Source: Chryseobacterium potabilaquae (GTDB lineage Bacteria > Bacteroidota > Bacteroidia > Flavobacteriales > Weeksellaceae). From it: a stretch of 64,000 nucleotides of DNA. Within the stretch, counting starts at the first letter, position 1. Every line of letters begins with the position of its first letter. The stretch spans positions 109,676 through 173,675 of the forward strand of contig NZ_CACVBR010000004.1 of the NCBI RefSeq assembly GCF_902728265.1, read 5' to 3'. The notes under the pieces are model-generated. The model saw nothing but the letters and a program-made list of their open reading frames with translations. It searched no databases and was not told the origin of the DNA. A program made the position numbers and the translations under genes. Positions 9,426 to 16,402 of the stretch are shown here, one piece after another.

Positions 9426-10193
9426 TTATATAAGAGCTATTTTTCCTTTAAAAACTTGTTTTGCAGGTCCTTCTAACCAAATGTTATGAAAAGAATTTTC
9501 ATTTTTTTCAGCATAGACCTTCAGGCTTCCTCCTAGGGTTTTTACTTTTACAGAAGTTAGATTGCTTTTTTGTAGAAAAGTTAAAGCAGAAGCAGTAACT
9601 CCTGTTCCGCAACTATAAGTTTCATCCTCAACACCTCTTTCATAGGTTCTTACGAAAATTTCATCTTCAGAAATTTTTTCTACGAAATTAACGTTGATTC
9701 CTTTTTCTCTATATTTTTCAGAATTTCGAATCTTATGTCCTTCTGTAAAGACATTATAGTCAGCCAGATTTTCAACGTATTTTACATAATGGGGAGAGCC
9801 TGTATTAAGAACACTATCTGAACCATCATTAGAAATTGTATCTACATTGATCATCTTTAATTTAACAATCCCGTTATGAATTTCTGCTTCATGTTCTCCG
9901 TCAATGGCAATAAACGTACATTTCTTTTCAAAAATATCAAGGAAAAATGCAAAAGCAACTAAACATCTTCCACCATTTCCACACATGGTACTTTCTCCTC
10001 CGTCCGAATTGTAGTAGACCATTTTGAAATCATACCCATCACTGTTTTCTAAAAAAATAAGCCCGTCAGCTCCAATTCCGAAACGTCGATCACACCATTT
10101 TTCAATTATTTTTTTATCCTTTGGAAATTGAAGGTCACGATTATCAATCATCACAAAATCATTACCTGTACCCTGATATTTATAAAAATTCAT
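9426..10193 (-). CDS. dapF: Diaminopimelate epimerase
   Basis: Converts LL- to meso-diaminopimelate for lysine and peptidoglycan. The two catalytic cysteines are clear: Cys71 in MCGNGGRC and Cys195 in SCGTGVTAS. Residues GNDFVMID near the start and the paired pseudo-symmetric domains fit the family; 255 aa is normal. The gene leads a probable dapF-mltG operon, linking precursor synthesis to glycan processing. A minus-strand -7 box lies 29 nt upstream. Confidence 0.95.
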   Translation of the reverse strand: MNFYKYQGTGNDFVMIDNRDLQFPKDKKIIEKWCDRRFGIGADGLIFLENSDGYDFKMVYYNSDGGESTMCGNGGRCLVAFAFFLDIFEKKCTFIAIDGEHEAEIHNGIVKLKMINVDTISNDGSDSVLNTGSPHYVKYVENLADYNVFTEGHKIRNSEKYREKGINVNFVEKISEDEIFVRTYERGVEDETYSCGTGVTASALTFLQKSNLTSVKVKTLGGSLKVYAEKNENSFHNIWLEGPAKQVFKGKIALI

Positions 10194-10222
10194 TATGTAT
10201 ATGTTATCTTAAACTTAACGGA

Positions 10223-10230
10223 CAAAATTA
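10223..10230 (-). promoter_or_regulatory. -7 box (TAATTTTG) for dapF
   Basis: Exact TAnnTTTG match on the minus strand, 29 nt before the dapF ATG. No -33 TTG at the usual spacing. Confidence 0.45.
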
Positions 10231-10246
10231 GTATATTTTAAAATGA

Positions 10247-10273
10247 AAAACGAACAGTAAGTACTGTTCGTTC
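10247..10273 (-). terminator. Terminator of the pnuC-lipoprotein unit
   Basis: CGAACAGTA/TACTGTTCG forms a 9-bp stem with a tight loop. On the minus strand it is followed by TTTTT. It begins 14 nt beyond the lipoprotein stop codon at 10287. Confidence 0.75.
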
Positions 10274-10286
10274 TTTATTTTAAATG

Positions 10287-11000
10287 TTATCTAAATCCAC
10301 GACCACTTTGTTGTTGATTAGAATTGTTTTGGGGTTGGCTATTAGAAGAATTATTTCTAAATCCGCCGTTATTGCTGGAAGATGTATTATTCCTGAAGCC
10401 TCCATTATTAGAGGGCGTACTTTGGTTTTCAAATCCCCTGTTACTATTATTGTTTCGGAATCCTCCATTATTAGGGGTTGTATTTTGGTTTTCAAATCCC
10501 CTGTTATTACTATTGTTTCGGAATCCTCCATTCCCATTATTGGAAGAGGAATTATTGTTTCTAAACCCGTTGTTGGAACTACTATTGTTATTACTATTTG
10601 TAGAATTATTTCTAAAGCCCCCATTATTAAACCCACTGTTGTTGGTATTGTTTTGGAAGCCTCCGCTCGGATTTCCTCTAAATCCGTTGTTTGGTCTTTG
10701 AGAAGTTGTAGGAACGGTTCTTTCTACATACACTTTTCTTCTATTATTTCCATTATTATAGTAGTAATAAGGAACGCCACCATCATAGTAATAATTAATA
10801 TTATTTCGATAATAGTAACCATCATTCCCCCAATATCCTCCATTGCCATAATATCCTGACGGAGCATAATAATATCCATTATTATTGTTATAATAAGGGT
10901 CACCATATCCATACCCATATCCATCATCCGTATAAGCCACACAAGATGCTAAGCTTGTGAGGGTGAGAATGCTAAATGCTATTTTTAATAAATTTTTCAT
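10287..11000 (-). CDS. Asn/Gly-rich repeat lipoprotein, function unknown
   Basis: A 237-aa low-complexity lipoprotein. The signal peptide ends at a lipobox LASC (Cys19). Residues 25-75 are rich in Tyr/Gly/Asn (GYGYGYGDPYYNNNN), and about 95-237 is mostly Asn, Ser, Gly, Phe and Arg in repeats of GGFRNN and RGFENQ. Two copies of a 21-residue unit are encoded by a 63-bp tandem repeat. No enzyme motif is visible; such proteins may be flexible surface or periplasmic linkers, but that is a guess. It starts 4 nt after the pnuC stop on the same strand, so it is probably co-transcribed. Long antisense reading frames here arise from the biased composition. Confidence 0.75.
   Translation of the reverse strand: MKNLLKIAFSILTLTSLASCVAYTDDGYGYGYGDPYYNNNNGYYYAPSGYYGNGGYWGNDGYYYRNNINYYYDGGVPYYYYNNGNNRRKVYVERTVPTTSQRPNNGFRGNPSGGFQNNTNNSGFNNGGFRNNSTNSNNNSSSNNGFRNNNSSSNNGNGGFRNNSNNRGFENQNTTPNNGGFRNNNSNRGFENQSTPSNNGGFRNNTSSSNNGGFRNNSSNSQPQNNSNQQQSGRGFR
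10421..10546. repeat. Tandem repeat, 2 x 63 bp, in frame
   Basis: The segment starting TTTGGTTTTCAAATCCCCTG at 10421 recurs at 10484 with few changes. The period is 63 bp, or 21 codons, so copy-number change would not shift the reading frame of the lipoprotein. Confidence 0.75.
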
Positions 11001-11004
11001 AACT

Positions 11005-11673
11005 TTAATTTACTTTTTCTTTAAAACTTTTTTTCCAGTTGATATATCCTAGGATCGCCATTATAGTAAACACCAAATATTGAACCGAAGTGATTCCAAG
11101 ACCTTTAAAAATCATCATTGGGATACAAATTATATCTCCAATAATCCAAAAAATCCAATTTTCTATTCTTTGTTTCGCCATAAACCACATACCAACTAAA
11201 AATATAGAGGTGGTTATCACGTCCAGCCAATTGGCCCAATCTAAATGATACAACCCTAGATGGGTATTTTCCATGGAAAAGTTATGATCAATGTAAGGTT
11301 TATAGTAATAAATGATAGTTACAAATATAAAACTTATTAAAAAAAGGAGAGTCCCAAATTGCCATTCTTTTTTTGAGGCCCAGCTTACCTCTACATGAAT
11401 ATGATCATCAGAATTCCTGGCCCATAATATCCACCCATAAACACTCATAACTGTATAATATACATTTATTATACAATCTCCTAATAAACCAAAATCAAAA
11501 AGGATGTATACATATATTAAAGTGGAAATAATTCCGGTAGGATATACCCAAATATTTTTCTTGATTGAGAAGTAAACACTAAGAATTCCAAAAAAAGTTC
11601 CTAAAAATTCCAATAAAATCTGCCAAAAATTATAGCTTTCGTATGGTTTTATGAATAAGTTATATAAATTCAT
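11005..11673 (-). CDS. pnuC: Nicotinamide riboside/mononucleotide transporter PnuC
   Basis: Integral membrane protein of the PnuC family that takes up NAD precursors, mainly nicotinamide riboside. The 222-aa sequence has about seven hydrophobic segments and the family hallmarks near the start (ENFWQILLEF-like LLEFLGTFFGILSVYFSIKKN), plus WANWLDVITTSIFLVGMW and the ENWIFWIIGDIICIPMM stretch with aromatic residues that line the pore. No NadR or TonB partner is adjacent. A TAnnTTTG box ends only 5 nt before the ATG, so the message may be leaderless. It is followed by the Asn-rich lipoprotein. Confidence 0.9.
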   Translation of the reverse strand: MNLYNLFIKPYESYNFWQILLEFLGTFFGILSVYFSIKKNIWVYPTGIISTLIYVYILFDFGLLGDCIINVYYTVMSVYGWILWARNSDDHIHVEVSWASKKEWQFGTLLFLISFIFVTIIYYYKPYIDHNFSMENTHLGLYHLDWANWLDVITTSIFLVGMWFMAKQRIENWIFWIIGDIICIPMMIFKGLGITSVQYLVFTIMAILGYINWKKSFKEKVN

Positions 11674-11678
11674 GTGAT

Positions 11679-11686
11679 CAAAAATA
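11679..11686 (-). promoter_or_regulatory. -7 box (TATTTTTG) for pnuC, leaderless spacing
   Basis: Exact TAnnTTTG match on the minus strand. Only 5 nt separate it from the pnuC ATG, so transcription would begin at or next to the start codon. Confidence 0.5.
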
Positions 11687-11840
11687 AGTAAAATTTTATT
11701 ATGAATGAAAAATGAACTGAATTGAGTGAATATCAGTTTTTTATATTTATTGATTTGGATTTAATAATGAAATTTTGTCAATAAACGCGAATATTTCTAA
11801 ATTTTTTATATTTTCGTGAATATATATTAAAACAATAAAT

Positions 11841-13370
11841 ATGTCAAAAATTTGGGTTAAGAAACCGATGAGCGCTTATGAGGCTGATATTAAAAAAAGT
11901 CAGTTAAAACGCGTTTTGGGCAAATGGAGCCTTACCGCTATTGGAATAGGGGCCATTATTGGGGGAGGTATCTTTGTACTTACAGGAACGGGAGCCTATT
12001 ATAATGCTGGACCTGCATTGGCGCTTTCTTTTGTAATTGCGGGGATTGCTTGTGTATTTGCAGCGCTATGTTATGCTGAATTTGCCTCAATACTTCCTGT
12101 TGAAGGGTCTGCTTATGCATATGCATATGGAACTGTAGGAGAAATTTTCGCTTGGATAATAGGTTGGGGATTGATTTTGGAATATGCAATGGGGTCAATG
12201 ACAGTCGCCGTATCGTGGTCGGGATATTTTGGGAAACTCCTAAAGATGTTTGGACTTCATTTACCAGATTACCTTACCACGGATCCACAAACGTATATAG
12301 CAGCCGGAAACTCTGGGTTTTCTATGAATTTGCCAGCATTTTTAATTGTTTTATTTGTTATTTCTATTTTAGTAAGAGGAACAAAAGGAGCTGCAAAAGC
12401 AAATAATTTTATTGTGGTTCTAAAAGTTTCTGCTATTATATTTGTTATTATTGCGGGTGCTTTCTTTATTAATCCTGGAAACTGGTCTCCATTCATTCCT
12501 GAAGCAACGACGATTACGGAAAATGGGGTTTCACATTCAGCGTATGGAATAGGAGGTGTTATAGCAGGAGCCTCAGCCATTTTCTTTGCTTATGTAGGTT
12601 TTGATGCGGTATCAACGCAAGCAGGAGAAGCAATAAATCCGAAAAAAGATGTTCCTTTTGCAATTATTGCGTCGCTGATTATTTGTACTCTATTATACAT
12701 ATTAGTTTCATTAGTATTAACAGGAATGATGCATTACACGGACTTTAATCCACTTGGAAAATATCCGGATGCCATTAAAGCTCCTGTAGCCTATGCATTT
12801 GATATCGCTGGACAGAAATGGGCTGGTAATATTATTACCATTGCTGCTACTGTTGGTTTGATATCCGTATTAATGGTTATGATTATGGGACAATCGAGAA
12901 TTTTCTTAGGAATGTCTAAAGACGGATTGATTCCTCAAACGTTTTCAAAAGTAAATCCTGAAACGGGAGTGCCTACTAAAAATCTTATTATTTTAGGGAT
13001 TGTAATCTCTGTTGTAGCATCGCTTACCCCAATTAATGATTTGGCACACATGACAAGCTTTGGGACCTTATTTGCATTTACTATGGTGTGTGTGGCTGTT
13101 TGGATTTTGAGAATAAAAGAGCCTAATCTACAAAGAAACTTTAAAGTGCCGGCTTTACCTGTGATTGCTTGCTGTGGTATTGCCATCAATGTCTATTTGA
13201 TTTATAACCTTAGTATAGAAGCTCAAACGTATTCTTTTGCTTGGTTAATTATAGGGTTTATTATTTATTTCCTATATAGTAAAAAACATTCTAAACTTCA
13301 GAATGGAGGTTATGGAGAAACTTTTAAAGCTGAACAAGAGCCTTTAGAAAAACCTGATTTAGATTTATAA
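11841..13370 (+). CDS. APC-superfamily amino acid permease
   Basis: A 509-aa inner-membrane transporter with about 12 hydrophobic segments. The first helix carries the diagnostic substrate/Na-site motif GIGAIIGGGIFVLTG (about 36-50), and helix 6 has IFFAYVGFDAVSTQAGE (around 246-262), as in cationic amino acid transporters of the CAT/YfnA type. Both ends are cytoplasmic and hydrophilic. Substrate specificity is not readable; an amino acid or its antiporter pair is likely. It stands alone, with a strong terminator directly downstream. Confidence 0.88.
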   Translation: MSKIWVKKPMSAYEADIKKSQLKRVLGKWSLTAIGIGAIIGGGIFVLTGTGAYYNAGPALALSFVIAGIACVFAALCYAEFASILPVEGSAYAYAYGTVGEIFAWIIGWGLILEYAMGSMTVAVSWSGYFGKLLKMFGLHLPDYLTTDPQTYIAAGNSGFSMNLPAFLIVLFVISILVRGTKGAAKANNFIVVLKVSAIIFVIIAGAFFINPGNWSPFIPEATTITENGVSHSAYGIGGVIAGASAIFFAYVGFDAVSTQAGEAINPKKDVPFAIIASLIICTLLYILVSLVLTGMMHYTDFNPLGKYPDAIKAPVAYAFDIAGQKWAGNIITIAATVGLISVLMVMIMGQSRIFLGMSKDGLIPQTFSKVNPETGVPTKNLIILGIVISVVASLTPINDLAHMTSFGTLFAFTMVCVAVWILRIKEPNLQRNFKVPALPVIACCGIAINVYLIYNLSIEAQTYSFAWLIIGFIIYFLYSKKHSKLQNGGYGETFKAEQEPLEKPDLDL

Positions 13371-13388
13371 ATTATAACATATACCGTT

Positions 13389-13418
13389 AAAAAATCCACA
13401 GAATTCTGTGGATTTTTT
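13389..13418 (+). terminator. Rho-independent terminator of the amino acid permease
   Basis: A 13-bp perfect stem (AAAAAATCCACAG and complement) with an AATT loop and T-rich 3' arm lies 18 bp after the permease stop. Its end overlaps the -7 box of the next gene. Confidence 0.9.
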
Positions 13419-13425
13419 ATTTTTG
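13418..13425 (+). promoter_or_regulatory. -7 box (TATTTTTG), leaderless spacing
   Basis: Exact TAnnTTTG match 5 nt before the ATG at 13431. It starts on the last T of the preceding terminator, so terminator and promoter are merged. Confidence 0.5.
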
Positions 13426-13430
13426 CTACT

Positions 13431-14459
13431 ATGAAAAAAATAGTACAGATTATCGTTCTTTTACATGGGATAGGTATTTTCTCTCAAAAAATAAAAAGTG
13501 TTGAAACCATATTTACAGATAATATAAGTATTCGCGCTATTGAAATATATAATAATAAAGTCTGGTATAGTGGAACAGAATCTAAATTTGGGTTTATAGA
13601 TCTAGCAAATCCTCAAGATCAGAAACAAATTAAACTAGCTGAAGATAACCTTCAGTTTAGAACGTTGGCTCAAAATAAAAACTCTTTTTTTGTTATTAAT
13701 ATTGAGAGTCCTGCCTATTTTTTTGAGATTAATAAAACAGATTTAAAGCCTAATATAGTTTTTACTGATACAACACAAACGGCTTTTTATGATGCGTTAC
13801 ATTTTGTAAACGATACATTTGGCATAGCTTTTAGTGACCCGGATAATCATCTTGAACTCAAATTGGTTGCATTAGAGCCTCATAGAAAGTTCTATAATTT
13901 TTATAAAACACGTTTTGCAAATCATGATAGTATAAAGTTAAATCAGGGAGAAGCAGCTTTTGCCGCAAGTAATACTAATATTTCCTCATATAAAAATACG
14001 GTTTGGATTGCCACCGGTGGAAAGTCTGCGCGGATATTCAAGAGAGAAAATGAGATATGGAAAGTATTTAATACCCCTTTTGTGCAAGGTGAATCTTCTC
14101 AAGGAATATATTCAATAGATTTTTATGATGATAGGTTTGGGATTGCGGTAGGTGGAGATTACAAACAACAACATATGAACCTTAATAATATTGCTACAAC
14201 ACATGATGGGGGGCAAACATGGACTATTCAGGCATCAGGGCAAAACTCAGGTTATATGACTTGTGTGAAAATTAAGCCCCGATCAAAAGGGAAAGAAATT
14301 GTTGCAGTAGGAGATCAGCATATTAGCTACTCATCTGATTTTGGGAAAACCTGGAAGAAAATTTCTGATGAAAAAGGCTTTTATGTATGCAAATGGGTGG
14401 ATGCTCATACACTTGTATTGGCAGGGAAAGATAAAATTGCTTTAATGAAGCTAAAGTGA
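13431..14459 (+). CDS. Exported BNR/Asp-box beta-propeller protein
   Basis: A 342-aa protein with an N-terminal signal peptide (IIVLLHGIGIFSQ). The C-terminal half has two Asp-box (BNR) motifs, THDGGQTWT and SSDFGKTWKK, typical of sialidase-like or YCF48-type beta-propellers. Flavobacterial homologues are often called 'oxidoreductase' or photosystem-stability-like, but no redox motif is visible, so I do not assign catalysis. Probably periplasmic or outer-membrane associated. It has its own promoter-like box and no obvious operon partner; hemN starts 141 bp later. Confidence 0.65.
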   Translation: MKKIVQIIVLLHGIGIFSQKIKSVETIFTDNISIRAIEIYNNKVWYSGTESKFGFIDLANPQDQKQIKLAEDNLQFRTLAQNKNSFFVINIESPAYFFEINKTDLKPNIVFTDTTQTAFYDALHFVNDTFGIAFSDPDNHLELKLVALEPHRKFYNFYKTRFANHDSIKLNQGEAAFAASNTNISSYKNTVWIATGGKSARIFKRENEIWKVFNTPFVQGESSQGIYSIDFYDDRFGIAVGGDYKQQHMNLNNIATTHDGGQTWTIQASGQNSGYMTCVKIKPRSKGKEIVAVGDQHISYSSDFGKTWKKISDEKGFYVCKWVDAHTLVLAGKDKIALMKLK

Positions 14460-14556
14460 TAAAATTTTTATACAAAAAGATATTTAGATTCATTATAAAA
14501 TAAGAGGTGAAAATGACCATATAGTGATCCATGATGGAAAATTCGTAAGATATATT

Positions 14557-14564
14557 TAATTTTG
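14557..14564 (+). promoter_or_regulatory. -7 box (TAATTTTG) for hemN
   Basis: Exact TAnnTTTG match, 36 nt before the hemN ATG. No -33 TTG at the usual spacing. Confidence 0.45.
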
Positions 14565-14600
14565 TAAATCCAATCTGGATTTGGATTTTAATCTGTTTTT

Positions 14601-15959
14601 ATGAATTCTTTAGTTAATAAATATAATATTCCGGGACCACGTTATACATCTTATCCTACAGTTCCTTATTGGGAGCAAGACGCATTTTCTTTACAAAAAT
14701 GGAAAGAAAGTGTGGTGACATCTTTTCAAGAAACAAACTCAAAAGGGGGAATCTCGATTTATATTCATTTGCCTTTTTGTGAAGCTTTATGTACATTTTG
14801 TGCTTGTCATAAACGTATCACGAAACAACATAATGTTGAAGTTCCTTATATAGAAAGTCTTATAAAGGAATGGCATCTTTATCTTGAGCTTTTTAATGAA
14901 AAGCCTAAATTAAAAGAGCTTCACCTAGGAGGAGGAACTCCTACTTTTTTTTCACCGGAAAATTTAAAAATCTTATTAGAAACTATTTATTCCACAGTAG
15001 ACTTAGCTGAATCTCCTGAATTTTCATTTGAAGGACATCCAAATAATACGACTAAAGAACATCTCCAGACTCTTTATGATTTAGGCTTTAGAAGGGTGAG
15101 TTTTGGGGTTCAGGATTATGATCCTAAAGTGCAAAAAGCTATTAATAGAATTCAACCTTTTGAAAATGTAAAAAAAGTAACAGAATGGGCTAGAGAAATT
15201 GGCTATATGGGAGTCAGTCATGATTTGGTTTTTGGTCTTCCACATCAAAATTGGGATGCAATGGAATTTACTATTAGAAAAACCCTTGAGCTCAAGCCCG
15301 ATAGATTAGCTTTTTATTCTTATGCTCATGTGCCCTGGATAAAAGGAGTTGGGCAGCGAGGGTTCGATGAAAATGACCTGCCAAATGGAGACGAAAAACG
15401 ACGGCTTTATGAAGAGGGTAAAAAGTTACTTCAGGAGTTAGGGTATATTGAGGTGGGAATGGATCACTTTTCCTTACCTCATGATGAGCTTTATCAGTCT
15501 TTAATACATAAGAAGTTGCATAGAAACTTCATGGGATATACATCCAGTAAAACCCAGTTGATGATAGGATTGGGGATATCTGCAATTTCAGATTCTTGGT
15601 ATGCTTTTGCTCAAAATGTGAAAACTGTTGAGGAATATCAAAAAATGTTGGAAGAAGGTTGTATTCCTATGATGAAAGGCCATATACTCAATGAAGAAGA
15701 CTTAATGATCAGAACGCATGTCCTAAATTTGATGTGTCAGCTCGAAACTACTTTTGATATTCAAAATTCTTTTCCGGAATTAGAAAATGCATTAGAAATG
15801 TTGAAAGAAATGGAGCGTGATGAATTGGTGGAGATAAATGATTATCAAATAAAAATTACTGATAAAGGAAGGGCTTTTACAAGAAATGTGGCTATGGTTT
15901 TTGATCTTAGAATGATGAGAAATCAACCGAATACCCGAATTTTTTCAATGACCATATAA
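14601..15959 (+). CDS. hemN: Oxygen-independent coproporphyrinogen III oxidase
   Basis: Radical-SAM enzyme that decarboxylates coproporphyrinogen III to protoporphyrinogen IX without oxygen. The [4Fe-4S] motif is C60-x3-C64-x2-C67 with the following Cys69 that marks true HemN (CEALCTFCAC). A GGGTPTF SAM-binding stretch follows near 112. The N-terminal PRYTSYPTVPYW segment that binds substrate in real HemN is present, which separates it from HemW-like chaperones. Length 452 aa is right. Single gene with a terminator just downstream. Confidence 0.95.
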   Translation: MNSLVNKYNIPGPRYTSYPTVPYWEQDAFSLQKWKESVVTSFQETNSKGGISIYIHLPFCEALCTFCACHKRITKQHNVEVPYIESLIKEWHLYLELFNEKPKLKELHLGGGTPTFFSPENLKILLETIYSTVDLAESPEFSFEGHPNNTTKEHLQTLYDLGFRRVSFGVQDYDPKVQKAINRIQPFENVKKVTEWAREIGYMGVSHDLVFGLPHQNWDAMEFTIRKTLELKPDRLAFYSYAHVPWIKGVGQRGFDENDLPNGDEKRRLYEEGKKLLQELGYIEVGMDHFSLPHDELYQSLIHKKLHRNFMGYTSSKTQLMIGLGISAISDSWYAFAQNVKTVEEYQKMLEEGCIPMMKGHILNEEDLMIRTHVLNLMCQLETTFDIQNSFPELENALEMLKEMERDELVEINDYQIKITDKGRAFTRNVAMVFDLRMMRNQPNTRIFSMTI

Positions 15960-15986
15960 GTTATAAAGAAATTCAATATTATATTG

Positions 15987-16025
15987 CCTCTAAAAAGTTT
16001 TTAAATTTTTAGAGGTATTTTTTTT
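15987..16025 (+). terminator. Rho-independent terminator of hemN
   Basis: CCTCTAAAAA and TTTTTAGAGG form a 10-bp stem around a 9-nt loop, followed by TATTTTTTTT. It starts 28 bp after the hemN stop. Confidence 0.85.
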
Positions 16026-16365
16026 GAGATTCTCTAAATGGAGTTTAAAAGGAAGAAGTGTGATGCTTTTTATGAACAACTGATGTGTTTTGAGAATTAA
16101 AATAATTTATTTGTCTTTTTTCATGAAATTTTTTAATATAGTAATTTTTGCAATAAAAAGAGAAAGTGAAAATATTTTCTATTTTATAATGGTTTGAAAA
16201 TTAGAATCTTGTTAAATAAGCGAAATTTTCAGGAAGATTAAAAATGTAAATTTGATGATAATATGTGCTAAAAATTAATAAATATTCAATGAAAATAAGA
16301 ATCTTGCTATCTCTGAAAGTAAATGATTTCTATTGTTAAAAATTCATAAAATACAAGAAAATGAT

Positions 16366-16373
16366 TATATTTG
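16366..16373 (+). promoter_or_regulatory. -7 box (TATATTTG) for secDF
   Basis: Exact TAnnTTTG match 29 nt before the secDF ATG. No TTG at 17-23 bp upstream. Confidence 0.5.
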
Positions 16374-16402
16374 CCGACTTAATTTAACGTAGTTATAATA
16401 AA

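Larger units (their letters stand above)
15960..16402. other. Intergenic region, 443 bp
   Basis: Contains the hemN terminator at its start and a -7 box for secDF at its end. The middle (about 16030-16360) is AT-rich with no credible ORF or clear structure. Confidence 0.6.

Noticed and set aside
10284..10859. Long plus-strand reading frames (191 and 125 codons) opposite the Asn-rich lipoprotein
   Set aside because: They result from the repeated, biased codons of the minus-strand gene, show only Ile/Leu/Phe/Pro-rich repeats and have no promoter or start context.
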